Below, piece after piece: positions 22,948-31,659 of a stretch of DNA of 40,961 bases (positions are counted from its first letter, which is position 1; every line of letters starts with the position of its first letter). A program made the position numbers and the translations under genes. The notes under the pieces are model-generated. The model was not told the DNA's origin, did not search any database, and worked only from the letters and a program-made list of their open reading frames with translations. Origin of the DNA: Flavobacterium hercynium (GTDB taxonomy: Bacteria; Bacteroidota; Bacteroidia; Flavobacteriales; Flavobacteriaceae); the NCBI RefSeq assembly GCF_002217285.1, contig NZ_MUGW01000055.1, positions 1 through 40,961 of the forward strand. Reading direction: 5' to 3'.

Positions 22948-24510
22948 TTACTTCGCAATGTTTACTGCTCTTGTTTCTCTAATTACAGTTATTTTAACCT
23001 GACCAGGATAAGTCATTTCTGTTTGAATTTTTTGAGAAATCTCGAAAGATAAGTTTGCTGCATTATCATCAGAAACTTTTTCGCTTTCTACAATTACACG
23101 TAATTCTCTACCTGCCTGAATCGCGTAAGCATTTTTCACACCGCTAAAGCTGTACGCCACTTCTTCAAGATCTTTCAGACGTTGAATGTAAGAATCCAGA
23201 ACCTGACGTCTTGCGCCTGGTCTTGCTCCTGAGATAGCATCACAAACCTGAACGATTGGAGATAATAATGATTTCATTTCGATCTCGTCGTGGTGAGCTC
23301 CAATAGCGTTGCAAACTTCTTCTTTTTCACCATATTTCTCCGCCCATTGCATACCTAATAATGCGTGAGGAAGGTCACTTTCAGTATCCGGCACTTTACC
23401 AATATCGTGTAATAAACCAGCTCTTTTAGCTAATTTTACATTTAAGCCTAATTCGGCAGCCATGATACCACAAAGTTTAGAAACTTCTCTTGAGTGTTGT
23501 AATAAGTTTTGTCCGTAAGAAGAACGGTATTTCATTCTACCAACAACTTTTATTAATTCAGGGTGTAATCCGTGAATTCCTAAATCGATAACCGTACGTT
23601 TACCAACTTCGATAATTTCGTCGTCAATTTGTTTCGCTGTTTTAGCAACAACTTCTTCAATTCTTGCAGGGTGAATACGTCCGTCAGTAACCAATTTGTG
23701 CAATGACAAACGCGCTATTTCTCTACGAACAGGATCAAAACAAGAAAGGATAATAGCTTCCGGTGTATCATCAACAATGATTTCTACTCCGGTTGCAGCT
23801 TCAAGTGCTCTAATGTTACGACCTTCACGACCAATAATTCTACCTTTTACATCATCGGATTCAATATTGAAAACAGAAACGCAATTCTCAACTGCTTCTT
23901 CAGTTCCAACTCTTTGAATTGTATTGATGATGATTTTTTTAGCTTCTTGTTGTGCAGTAAGTTTAGCCTCTTCAATAGTTTCCTGAATATGAGACATAGC
24001 TTTACTTTTAGCTTCTGCTTTTAAGCCTTCTACTAATTGTTCCTTTGCTTCATCAGCAGAAAGTCCTGAGATGACTTCCAATTGTTGTAACTGACTTTTG
24101 TGTAATCTGTCAACTTCCGATTGTTTTTTATCTAAAACTTCAATTTTATTGTTGTATTCCTGTGTTTTAGATTCAAAGTCGTCATTTACTTTTTTAGCTT
24201 TAGAAAGTTCGTTAGATACTTGTGATTCTTTGTCTCTTACTCTTTTTTCTACTTCAGCTACTTTTTTATCTCGGGCTAAAATAACTTGCTCGTGTTCAGA
24301 TTTTAATTCAATAAATCGCTCTTTAGCCTGAAGAATTTTATCTTTTTTAATGTTCTCAGCCTCTAAATTTGCATCTTTCAAGATTGAAGCTGCTTCTTTT
24401 TTTGCGTTTTTTATTAAATTAGAAATATTGCTTTTTTCGATAATTTTAGCTATTCCAAAACCTGCGGCAATACCTATTATACCTGAAATGATGATCGTTA
24501 TGATGTCCAT
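22948..24510 (-). CDS. rny: Ribonuclease Y
   Basis: RNase Y is a membrane-anchored endoribonuclease that starts mRNA decay. The 520-aa protein has an N-terminal membrane helix (about residues 2-22), a long coiled coil (30-190), a KH domain with GRIIGREGRNIRALE (223-237) and an HD domain with H339 and the HD pair at 368-369 (LLHDIGK), followed by GAHHDEIE and DAISGARPGARR. All are standard. Start ATG 24510. A 6S RNA candidate lies directly upstream on the same strand. Confidence 0.97.
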   Translation of the reverse strand: MDIITIIISGIIGIAAGFGIAKIIEKSNISNLIKNAKKEAASILKDANLEAENIKKDKILQAKERFIELKSEHEQVILARDKKVAEVEKRVRDKESQVSNELSKAKKVNDDFESKTQEYNNKIEVLDKKQSEVDRLHKSQLQQLEVISGLSADEAKEQLVEGLKAEAKSKAMSHIQETIEEAKLTAQQEAKKIIINTIQRVGTEEAVENCVSVFNIESDDVKGRIIGREGRNIRALEAATGVEIIVDDTPEAIILSCFDPVRREIARLSLHKLVTDGRIHPARIEEVVAKTAKQIDDEIIEVGKRTVIDLGIHGLHPELIKVVGRMKYRSSYGQNLLQHSREVSKLCGIMAAELGLNVKLAKRAGLLHDIGKVPDTESDLPHALLGMQWAEKYGEKEEVCNAIGAHHDEIEMKSLLSPIVQVCDAISGARPGARRQVLDSYIQRLKDLEEVAYSFSGVKNAYAIQAGRELRVIVESEKVSDDNAANLSFEISQKIQTEMTYPGQVKITVIRETRAVNIAK

Positions 24511-24530
24511 GTTTGTTAAAATTTATATAT

Positions 24531-24693
24531 AAAAAAAAGCCTACATTAATTGCTTGAATAAACTCGTAAGGACAAGTTTTGAGCTAACTCACTGTTCAAG
24601 TTTCCTTGCCGAAGCAGGGCATACTATAGTAGCGACGATTTGCTCATTCTAAATTGTTAGTGTTGAGTTTACCAATTGTGAACTAATGTAGGC
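24531..24693 (-). ncRNA. ssrS: 6S RNA candidate between zapA and rny
   Basis: On the minus strand GCCTACATTA (24693-24684) pairs with TAATGTAGGC (24548-24539), followed by a T-run (24538-24531) that gives an intrinsic end. Inside, AAACTC (complement of 24665-24670) pairs with GAGTTT (complement of 24559-24564), a large open region follows, and an apical hairpin with CCTGCTTCGGCAAGG closes it. A rod with a central bubble of about 155 nt is the 6S RNA design that binds RNA polymerase. A neighbouring zapA gene is also characteristic. The region has no open frame. I rate identity as 6S (6S-Flavo type) likely but unconfirmed. Confidence 0.7.
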
Positions 24694-24720
24694 AGTATCT
24701 TAGTTTCGTGTAAAGAACGT

Positions 24721-25014
24721 TTAATTTTCGAGATATTGATCTAAAAGCAAATTTAATCTTTTAATTCGTTCAATGGTTTCTTCTCCATCGATTGCGTTAT
24801 CAATTTGTTTTTGTTCAACCTGTGATGCAAATTGCAGGGCACACATGGCCAATACATCTTGCTTATCGCGTACCGCGTAACTTTCTTCGAATTGCTTAAT
24901 CATAGCATCAATTTTTTTAGAAGCACTTCTAAGTCCTTCTTCCTGCGCAGGTTCAACCGTTAATGGGTAAACACGATCTGCGATTGATATTTTAATTCTA
25001 AGCTTTCCGTCCAT
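24721..25014 (-). CDS. zapA: Cell division protein ZapA
   Basis: ZapA bundles FtsZ filaments at midcell. The 97-aa protein starts with LRIKISIADRVYPLTVEPAQEEGLRSASKKID, the family N-terminal domain, followed by a coiled coil with DVLAMCALQFASQVEQ. Size and motifs are standard. It lies 4 bp after the coiled-coil gene at 25019 on the same strand, a tight two-gene operon, with the 6S RNA candidate downstream. Confidence 0.92.
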   Translation of the reverse strand: MDGKLRIKISIADRVYPLTVEPAQEEGLRSASKKIDAMIKQFEESYAVRDKQDVLAMCALQFASQVEQKQIDNAIDGEETIERIKRLNLLLDQYLEN

Positions 25015-25018
25015 GTTT

Positions 25019-25309
25019 CTAGTCTGATAGTTGTGCTATACAGTAATCTATTTCGCGAATTAATGAATTTATTTTAAGCTTTGTCTCTCTCTTGTTATTG
25101 TCGCTGCCAAGTAACGAATTGGCTATTTTAAGTGTATCATACTGCTTTTTCAAAGCCTCAATTTCTTCAGATTGCTTCTGGATAATTTGCGCAGCTTTGG
25201 CTAGTTGTAATCTTAAATCCTGATTATTTTGTTCCAGGCCTTTTGATTTTTCAAAAAGCTTTTCTACTTTATATTCAAGAGTATCAATTATTTCGGCAAT
25301 TACACTCAT
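25019..25309 (-). CDS. Coiled-coil partner of ZapA (ZapB/ZauP-like)
   Basis: The 96-aa product is nearly all coiled coil, with heptads from about residue 8 to 65 (LEYKVEKLFEKSKGLEQNN, then SEEIEALKKQYDTLK) and a short C-terminal helix (INSLIREIDYCIAQL). Gene order with zapA four bases downstream parallels coiled-coil ZapA partners such as ZauP. Role in cell division is inferred from context only. No membrane segment. Confidence 0.75.
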   Translation of the reverse strand: MSVIAEIIDTLEYKVEKLFEKSKGLEQNNQDLRLQLAKAAQIIQKQSEEIEALKKQYDTLKIANSLLGSDNNKRETKLKINSLIREIDYCIAQLSD

Positions 25310-25487
25310 TATAAATCCTATTCATTACTTAATCCTACAAAGTTAGTATTCCTTTTTATTAATGCAATTTTTTATCGATTTTTTTACATTAAAAATAACC
25401 AATTAAATGAAATTCAGTCAATTGTATTTTTTGGCTTTTTACTCGGTTTTAGCATCAGATTTTTTTACCTTAGCAAAAATGTTGCTT

Positions 25488-27182
25488 ATGAGATGGTCAT
25501 TACTTACCCTGTTTTTCTGTAATTTTATTGTTGCTCAAACTCAATATCCTAAAGATTATTTTCGTCCGCCGCTGGATATTCCTATGCAGCTTTCCGGGAA
25601 TTTTGGTGAGTTGAGACCGAATCATTTTCATGCCGGATTTGATTTAAAAACCAATCAGAGAGAAGGATTGAACGTTTATGCCGTTGCAGATGGTTATGTT
25701 TCGAGAATCAAAATTTCAACTTACGGAAATGGTAAATGCATTTACATTACGCATCCAAATGGGTATACTTCTGTTTATGGGCATTTGCAAAAGGTTGTTG
25801 GACCTATAAATGATCTTGTTCAAAAAACACATTATTCAGAGCGTTCGTTTGAAATCGAAATATTTCTAAAACCAAATGAACTTCCCGTTACAAAAGGTCA
25901 GATAATCGCCCTTTCAGGAAACACCGGATCTTCTCAAGGACCTCACTTGCATTTTGAGTTTCGCGATTCTAAAACAGAGTTTGTCATCAATCCTATATTT
26001 TTTGGCTTTGACCAAAATTTAAAGGATACCAAAAAGCCAACGATTTCAAGTGTGTTTGTTTATCCGCTTAATAATACAACAGTAAATCAGTCAAAGCAAC
26101 CTTTGCTGCTTAATCTGGCGCTTCAAAAAGATGGAACTTATTTAGCAAGTAAAGTCAAAGCAAACGGAAAAATTGGTTTCGGAATCAATGCGGTTGATTT
26201 GGATGATATTTCGCATAACAAAAACGGTGTTTTTAATGTATCTACTTTTCTAAACGGAAATCAAAATTATAACTATCAGTTCAATACCTATTCGTTTGAT
26301 GAGATGAGATATATCAATGCTTTTATTGATTATCCAAAATATAAAAAAACTGGTCAGCGTGTACAGCAGCTTTTTATGAAAACGCCATTTCCGTTAAGTA
26401 TTATAAAAACAGATTCGGCAAACGGAATTATAACGGTTGAACAAAATTTAGCGTCTACTTACAAAATTGAAGTTTCAGATTATTTCGGGAATTTAAATTC
26501 TGTTACCGTTCCAATAGAGTTCGATACCGCTACGCCAATTGTAAATGCAGAACCGGTTACATCGAAATATTTCATCAAAGCAACTAAAGATGCGAACTTC
26601 GAAAAAGATAATATGTCGGTATTTTTTCCTGCCGGGACTTTTTATGATGATTTTGATATGAATTTTGATGTAAAAAATAATAGAATCTACATTCATAATG
26701 ATGTCGTTCCTGTTCATTCCAATTTTACCATTACAATTAAAGACGAGAGTTATCCAGAAGCACTTCGTGATAAAGTTTTCATTGCAAAAATCAGCGGAAA
26801 TAACAGAAGTTATAACGGAACCGTTAGAAAAAATGATGTTTATACCGCTAAATCCAGAGTTTTGGGACAATATGGTTTGGCATTAGATACTGTTGCCCCA
26901 ACTATAAAAATAGCAAAACCTATTCAGGATAAATGGATTAGTGATATGAAAACGATACAATTTACGATTGGTGATGGATTGTCAGGAATCAAGTCCTACA
27001 ACGGATATTTAAACGGAAATTGGATTTTATTTGAATATGATAATAAAACTAGGAAAATTACGCATAAATTTGACGACGGAATTGTTTCAGAAGGAGCAAA
27101 CGATTTAAGAATTGAAGTGATAGATAATGTGGGTAATTCTGCTATCTTTGAAACGCACTTTTTTAGAAGTCAACAAAAATAA
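25488..27182 (+). CDS. M23/LytM-type peptidase, exported
   Basis: The protein cuts peptidoglycan cross-bridges or acts as a LytM regulator. After a signal sequence (MRWSLLTLFFCNFIVAQ) it has YPKDYFRPPLDIPMQLSGNFGELR, the zinc ligands in NHFHAGFDLKT (His and Asp) and GPHLHFEF, and TGSSQ between. The remaining 350 residues are beta-rich domains with DTAPT-like repeats (FDTATPIVNA, LDTVAPTIKI) and DGLSGI. The start is placed at ATG 25488 as it gives a good signal peptide; ATGs at 25479 and 25407 are in frame, and the latter is preceded by few signals. A TonB-dependent receptor gene follows at 11 bp. Confidence 0.85.
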   Translation: MRWSLLTLFFCNFIVAQTQYPKDYFRPPLDIPMQLSGNFGELRPNHFHAGFDLKTNQREGLNVYAVADGYVSRIKISTYGNGKCIYITHPNGYTSVYGHLQKVVGPINDLVQKTHYSERSFEIEIFLKPNELPVTKGQIIALSGNTGSSQGPHLHFEFRDSKTEFVINPIFFGFDQNLKDTKKPTISSVFVYPLNNTTVNQSKQPLLLNLALQKDGTYLASKVKANGKIGFGINAVDLDDISHNKNGVFNVSTFLNGNQNYNYQFNTYSFDEMRYINAFIDYPKYKKTGQRVQQLFMKTPFPLSIIKTDSANGIITVEQNLASTYKIEVSDYFGNLNSVTVPIEFDTATPIVNAEPVTSKYFIKATKDANFEKDNMSVFFPAGTFYDDFDMNFDVKNNRIYIHNDVVPVHSNFTITIKDESYPEALRDKVFIAKISGNNRSYNGTVRKNDVYTAKSRVLGQYGLALDTVAPTIKIAKPIQDKWISDMKTIQFTIGDGLSGIKSYNGYLNGNWILFEYDNKTRKITHKFDDGIVSEGANDLRIEVIDNVGNSAIFETHFFRSQQK

Positions 27183-27193
27183 AATCAAATCTT

Positions 27194-29653
27194 TTGAAGC
27201 ATAGTAAGGTATTTTTTAGTTTTCTCTTTTTATGTATTGGCTATATTTCATTTGCTCAAAAGGCTTATGTCAAAGGGATAATTTTAGATGATGAAAAACG
27301 ACCGGTCTCTAACGTAAGTATTACTTCTTCAGGAAATTTTTCGCAATCAAATGCTGATGGTTTTTTTGAAATTGAAATTCCATCAAATAGAAAAGTCTCT
27401 TTAATTTTTACGCATGTTTCTTTAAAAATGATGAGTCTTGCCGTGAGTTTAAAACCCAATGAGGTTTTTATATTTAATCCGGTTATGAACAATTCGGAGG
27501 AGCAAATGGGAGAAGTTTTTGTTTCATCAGGTAGCAAAAAACGTGTTCAGGGAATTACAGTTATTGACGCTGCAACAATCAAAAAAATTCCGGGCGCAAA
27601 TGCAGGAATCGAAAATATTCTAAAAACATTACCGGGAGTAAATTCAAACAATGAATTAAGCTCTCAGTATGCTGTTCGTGGCGGTAATTTTGATGAAAAT
27701 TTAGTTTACGTAAATGAAATCGAAGTATATCGTCCGTTTTTAATTCGTTCAGGGCAACAAGAAGGATTAAGTTTTACCAATACCGATTTGGTACAAAATG
27801 TTGATTTTTCAGCTGGTGGATTCCAATCAAAATTTGGAGATAAATTATCATCTGTTTTAGATATCACGTACAGAAAGCCAACCGAATTTGGTGCATCTCT
27901 TGAAGCAAGTTTGCTGGGAGGAAGTGTTTCTGTTGATGCCGTTTCTAAAAATAAAAAATGGTCAGCAGTAAGCGGCGTTCGGTACCGAAACAATAGTTTA
28001 CTCGTAAACAGTCAGGATACGCAAACCAATTACACCCCAACTTTTGTCGATTTTCAGACCAACATTAATTATGATATTTCAGAAAAGTGGCAAATGAGTT
28101 TTCTAGGGAATATTTCACAAAACAAATATTTGTATCAGCCTTTAACCCGTGAAACCAAATTTGGAACAGTAGATAACCCTTTAACGCTGAATGTGTATTA
28201 TGAAGGACATGAAATAGATGAATACAATACCTATTTTGGAGCTTTTAAAACTACTTATAAAATTGCACCTGATTTTACTTTAAAATTTATAGGTTCATTA
28301 TTTCATACTCAAGAGCAAGAACATTTTAATATTCTGGCACAATATCGATTAAGCAGCACAAACGATGAAGATAATACAGAAAACATCGATTTTACACGCG
28401 GAATAGGATCTCAGCTTACGAATGCCCGAAACGACCTCGATGCCTTAATTGCAAATGCAGAAGTAAAAGGTTTTAAAGAATGGAGCGATAGTCAACTAGA
28501 GTTTGGGTTAAAATATACCAGAGAATCTATTCGGGATCGTGTAGTAGAATGGGAAATGATCGATTCAGCAGGATTTTCTGTAAGACCGCCAATTATTAAT
28601 TTGCCAGCCGATGATCAGCCTTACGTACCTTACACAGGAGTACTTTTGCCTTATCAAAACATTAGGGCGACTAATTCTAATGTCATAAATAGATTCTCAG
28701 GATATACACAATGGAATCAAAAAACAGAAATAGGTTCAAGTCAGGTTTGGTTTAATGCAGGAGTTCGTTTTCAGAATTGGAGCGTTTCCGGAGCAACTGT
28801 TGAAGGTAAAAATCAAACCGTATTTAGTCCGAGAGCGCAATTTGCTCTTAAACCGGATTGGGATACCGATATGATTTTCAGACTTTCAGGAGGATTGTAT
28901 CATCAGCCGCCTTTCTATAGGGAACTCAGAGATTTGAATGGCGTTGTAAATCCGGATGTAAAAGCACAAGAATCAGTTCATATTGTTTTGAGTAACGACT
29001 ATAATTTCAAAATCTGGAACCGACCTTTTAAATGGGTTACCGAAGTGTATTATAAGTCCCTTACAGATGTAAATACCTATTCCATAGACAATGTGCGAAT
29101 TCGTTATACTGCCAATAATAATGCAAAAGCTTATGCTCAGGGTTTTGATTTTAGATTAAACGGAGAATTTGTCCCCGGAGCAGAATCATGGGTTAGTTTT
29201 GGGTATTTAAAAACCGAAGAAAACTACGAGAATAAAGGATTTGTCGCCAGACCAACAGATCAGCGCCTAAAATTCGCCATGTTGTTTCAGGACTACATGC
29301 CCAATATTCCAAGTATTAAATTGTATCTGAATTTAGTTTATAATACTGGTTTACCAGGAGGGTCTCCTTCATATTCAGACCCGTATTTATATCAAAACAG
29401 ATTGAATGATTACAGAAGGGTAGACATAGGGTTTGCAAAAGTTTTTATCGACAGTAATACTAAAATCTCTAAAGCAAATTGGCTGAAGAATTTTAAAGAA
29501 TTGTCATTAGGGGTAGAGATTTTTAATTTGTTCAATAATCAAAATGCAATTACCAATACCTGGGTACGTGATGTGTATTCTAAAAATCAATACGCCATTC
29601 CTAATTACATGACATCAAGAGTTTTTAACGTAAAGTTGAATGCTAGGTTATGA
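27194..29653 (+). CDS. TonB-dependent receptor with N-terminal carboxypeptidase-like domain (TTG start)
   Basis: The 819-aa outer-membrane receptor has a signal peptide (HSKVFFSFLFLCIGYISFAQ), a carboxypeptidase-D-like domain (about 23-110; VKGIILDDEKRPVSNVSI), a plug domain (GITVIDAATIKKIPGANAG, LKTLPGVNSNNELSSQYAVRGG) and a barrel ending in VFNVKLNARL. No ATG fits; TTG 27194 directly precedes the signal peptide, 11 bp after the M23 gene. Substrate unknown; no SusD partner is adjacent, which argues against a polysaccharide-utilisation locus. Translation may be coupled to the peptidase gene. Confidence 0.9.
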   Translation: MKHSKVFFSFLFLCIGYISFAQKAYVKGIILDDEKRPVSNVSITSSGNFSQSNADGFFEIEIPSNRKVSLIFTHVSLKMMSLAVSLKPNEVFIFNPVMNNSEEQMGEVFVSSGSKKRVQGITVIDAATIKKIPGANAGIENILKTLPGVNSNNELSSQYAVRGGNFDENLVYVNEIEVYRPFLIRSGQQEGLSFTNTDLVQNVDFSAGGFQSKFGDKLSSVLDITYRKPTEFGASLEASLLGGSVSVDAVSKNKKWSAVSGVRYRNNSLLVNSQDTQTNYTPTFVDFQTNINYDISEKWQMSFLGNISQNKYLYQPLTRETKFGTVDNPLTLNVYYEGHEIDEYNTYFGAFKTTYKIAPDFTLKFIGSLFHTQEQEHFNILAQYRLSSTNDEDNTENIDFTRGIGSQLTNARNDLDALIANAEVKGFKEWSDSQLEFGLKYTRESIRDRVVEWEMIDSAGFSVRPPIINLPADDQPYVPYTGVLLPYQNIRATNSNVINRFSGYTQWNQKTEIGSSQVWFNAGVRFQNWSVSGATVEGKNQTVFSPRAQFALKPDWDTDMIFRLSGGLYHQPPFYRELRDLNGVVNPDVKAQESVHIVLSNDYNFKIWNRPFKWVTEVYYKSLTDVNTYSIDNVRIRYTANNNAKAYAQGFDFRLNGEFVPGAESWVSFGYLKTEENYENKGFVARPTDQRLKFAMLFQDYMPNIPSIKLYLNLVYNTGLPGGSPSYSDPYLYQNRLNDYRRVDIGFAKVFIDSNTKISKANWLKNFKELSLGVEIFNLFNNQNAITNTWVRDVYSKNQYAIPNYMTSRVFNVKLNARL

Positions 29654-29680
29654 TTAAATTGAAATACTTCTTTATTATTT

Positions 29681-29710
29681 TACTACAGTTTTTTAGGTAG
29701 TATTTTTTTT
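29681..29710 (+). terminator. Weak terminator after the receptor gene
   Basis: TACTAC (29681-29686) pairs with GTAGTA (29697-29702), followed by eight T. Confidence 0.65.
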
Positions 29711-29727
29711 ATAAATAATGATTGACT

Positions 29728-29735
29728 TATATTTG
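29728..29735 (+). promoter_or_regulatory. TAnnTTTG box of the 29757 gene pair
   Basis: TATATTTG lies 21 nt before the ATG. It separates this pair from the receptor operon. No good TTG box is visible at 18-20 nt. Confidence 0.5.
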
Positions 29736-29756
29736 ATAATTATAAAAGTATAAGCC

Positions 29757-30335
29757 ATGATTGACTATTTCTTAGAGAAAAAAATAATTGATTCAGTTGA
29801 AAAATCAAGAAAGAGAGCAGAGAGTAAGTTGAAGTTATCCACTCATAAAAATTTTTATGATGTTTTTAAAGGGATATTAAATTCAGAATTTAGAAAGATC
29901 AATGATTTTCAAATTGGTTTGTATGATAAATCCACAATTACTTATGTAGATAAGATTGTAATAGAAAAAAAGGAAATTAATTCTAAGGATCATAATTTTG
30001 ATAAATCTGTAGGAGGTTCGTCTTTAATATTGTTAGGACAACCAATTTTAAAAAAGCGATTTGTAATGAAAGGTTCAGCTGCAGGAACGTCAATTGCATC
30101 TAAGTATTTATCTAGAGCTTTTCCTCAAAAAATGCCTGTAAGGATATTGGGAACTAATGTTTTAGGTCGAGCAATAGGTAGAGTTGTGCCTTATGTTGGT
30201 TGGACATTGGTAGCTATTGATATTATTGAAATAATAATTGAGTATTCTGAATGTAATGAGAAAGATAAAAGTGTCTTTTATGGCGGTTTTGGTGGTGGTT
30301 CATTTAGCGGAGGGGGTAGTGAAGGTAAATGGTAG
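29757..30335 (+). CDS. Unrecognised 192-aa protein with hydrophobic segment and glycine-rich tail
   Basis: The N-terminal part (1-80) is charged and helical with many Lys. It is followed by GGSSLILLGQPILKKRF, then KGSAAGTSIASKYLSRAFPQ, and a glycine-rich amphipathic-to-hydrophobic segment LGRAIGRVVPYVGW followed by TLVAIDIIEIIIEY (to about 163) that could span or insert into a membrane. The tail is almost only Gly, Ser and Phe (GGFGGGSFSGGGSEG). There is no signal peptide. The layout, soluble head plus membrane-active end with a small acidic neighbour, resembles some effector or bacteriocin-type toxins, but I cannot assign a family. The DUF1493-like gene follows at 12 bp. Confidence 0.65.
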   Translation: MIDYFLEKKIIDSVEKSRKRAESKLKLSTHKNFYDVFKGILNSEFRKINDFQIGLYDKSTITYVDKIVIEKKEINSKDHNFDKSVGGSSLILLGQPILKKRFVMKGSAAGTSIASKYLSRAFPQKMPVRILGTNVLGRAIGRVVPYVGWTLVAIDIIEIIIEYSECNEKDKSVFYGGFGGGSFSGGGSEGKW

Positions 30336-30347
30336 TTAAAATTAAAT

Positions 30348-30653
30348 ATGATGGATAAATCTAAATTTTATGAGTTTTTGAAAGAAGAAACTGGAGTTTT
30401 TTTTAATGATGTATCTCCTAACTGTTATATTGAAAAAGACTTAGATATTTATGGTGATGAAGCTGAAGATTTTTTAATGAAGTTTTCAAAAGAGTTTAAT
30501 GTGGATATAACTTCTTTTAATTTTGATGAACATTTTAATTCCGAAGTAGATAAGATTAGTCTTTGGTTGTCTAGCTTGTTTGGTAAAGAAAAGAAAAAAG
30601 ATTTAACAATATATGATTTAAAAAACGCTCTGATTAAAGGAAAGTTAGAATAA
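30348..30653 (+). CDS. DUF1493-like small acidic protein
   Basis: The 101-aa product resembles DUF1493 proteins: FYEFLKEETG, then IEKDLDIYGDEAEDFLMKFSKEFNVDIT, FDEHFNSE and a final LTIYDLKNALIKGK. The fold resembles a carrier-protein helical bundle, but no Ser for a phosphopantetheine arm stands at the usual place (the motif reads YGDEAEDF). It is acidic and cytoplasmic. It starts 12 bp after the upstream gene and is surely co-transcribed. It could be a neutralising or accessory partner of that protein; this is inference from pairing and size. Start could also be ATG 30351. Confidence 0.75.
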   Translation: MMDKSKFYEFLKEETGVFFNDVSPNCYIEKDLDIYGDEAEDFLMKFSKEFNVDITSFNFDEHFNSEVDKISLWLSSLFGKEKKKDLTIYDLKNALIKGKLE

Positions 30654-30726
30654 GATATAGTTAAAGGTTATTCTTTTATGTTTTCTAGTAAAACTCAATA
30701 AAAATGGATAATACAATCAAATATAG

Positions 30727-30734
30727 TATATTTG
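30727..30734 (+). promoter_or_regulatory. TAnnTTTG box of the EF-hand lipoprotein gene
   Basis: TATATTTG lies 23 nt before the ATG at 30758. No TTG box is found upstream. Confidence 0.5.
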
Positions 30735-30757
30735 ATATTCTAATATAATTTGCATAC

Positions 30758-31480
30758 ATGAAAAAGTCGTTAAAATATATAGCCTTAGCTTTCATCGGAA
30801 CATTAGTGAGCTGTAAAGATGAAGTTAAACAACCAAAAGTGATATATGATGCTTCAAGTAGAGCAACTACCGTTACTAAAACAGATTCTGCACAAATTGA
30901 AGTTGCTGATTTACCGATCGAAATGGAAGGAACAGGATATCTAATTCATCCGGTGGGAGATTTGAGAGTTTATGAAAAAGGAACAAAAGGGCGTTACGGA
31001 TCTTCAAGTGTAAACGACGTAAGCTTTACCATTTCAAATTTAAGTGAATTCGAACTTACAGGTTACCTTCAGAATTTAAAATTCCAAAAAACAGATTCAG
31101 ATTCTATTCGTCCTTTATCAGAGAAGCCTGTTTTAATTTTAACAGCGACCTATTTAAAACCAGTTGCTGATAAAACACACAATAAAATAATAGTGTATAC
31201 TTTGGCAGATTCTGATACCAATAAAGATGGTAAAATTGATACCGGAGATATTAAGACGTTATATTTAAGCGATGTTAGCGGAGAAAATTTTACAAAAATC
31301 TCCGAAGACTTTCAGGAATTAGTAGACTGGAGTTTAATTGAATCTAAAAGCCGCTTGTATTTCAGAACAATAGAAGACACCAATCAAAACGGACAATTTG
31401 ATAAAAATGACGTTTTACATTATAATTACATTGACCTTTTGTCTAAAAAATGGGAAGTGAAAAGTTATAAGCCTATTTAG
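30758..31480 (+). CDS. Lipoprotein with two EF-hand-like calcium loops
   Basis: The 240-aa product begins with a lipoprotein signal (MKKSLKYIALAFIGTLVSC, Cys19). Two 12-residue loops match the EF-hand pattern exactly: DTNKDGKIDTGD (153-164) and DTNQNGQFDKND (207-218), as in dockerin or calcium-dependent beta-propeller-type surface proteins. The middle has strands with TYLKP and YTLAD. It is anchored in a membrane facing the periplasm or surface. Exact role unknown. A hairpin terminator lies at 31531-31567. Confidence 0.8.
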   Translation: MKKSLKYIALAFIGTLVSCKDEVKQPKVIYDASSRATTVTKTDSAQIEVADLPIEMEGTGYLIHPVGDLRVYEKGTKGRYGSSSVNDVSFTISNLSEFELTGYLQNLKFQKTDSDSIRPLSEKPVLILTATYLKPVADKTHNKIIVYTLADSDTNKDGKIDTGDIKTLYLSDVSGENFTKISEDFQELVDWSLIESKSRLYFRTIEDTNQNGQFDKNDVLHYNYIDLLSKKWEVKSYKPI

Positions 31481-31481
31481 A

Positions 31482-31659
31482 GGTTTTAAGATACTAAGGT
31501 GCTAAGGCTCTAAGGTTTTGCTACGAATTTAAAGGCGTGTAGAAATTTTAAATTTTTACACGCCTTTATTTATTTTATAAATGATAAAAAATCATTTTAA
31601 TTCTTTTATCTATGAAAAAAAAACTCAGCACCTTAGCATCTAAGAACCTTAGTACCTTA
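31482..31659. repeat. Octamer-period repeat arms with internal terminator hairpin
   Basis: A left array (31482-31516; GATACTAAG GTGCTAAG) and a complementary right array (31624-31659; CACCTTAG, AACCTTAG) flank a hairpin AAAGGCGTGTA (31531-31541) with TACACGCCTTT (31557-31567). The right array runs into the stop codon of the convergent DUF2971 gene at 31657-31659. Confidence 0.75.
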
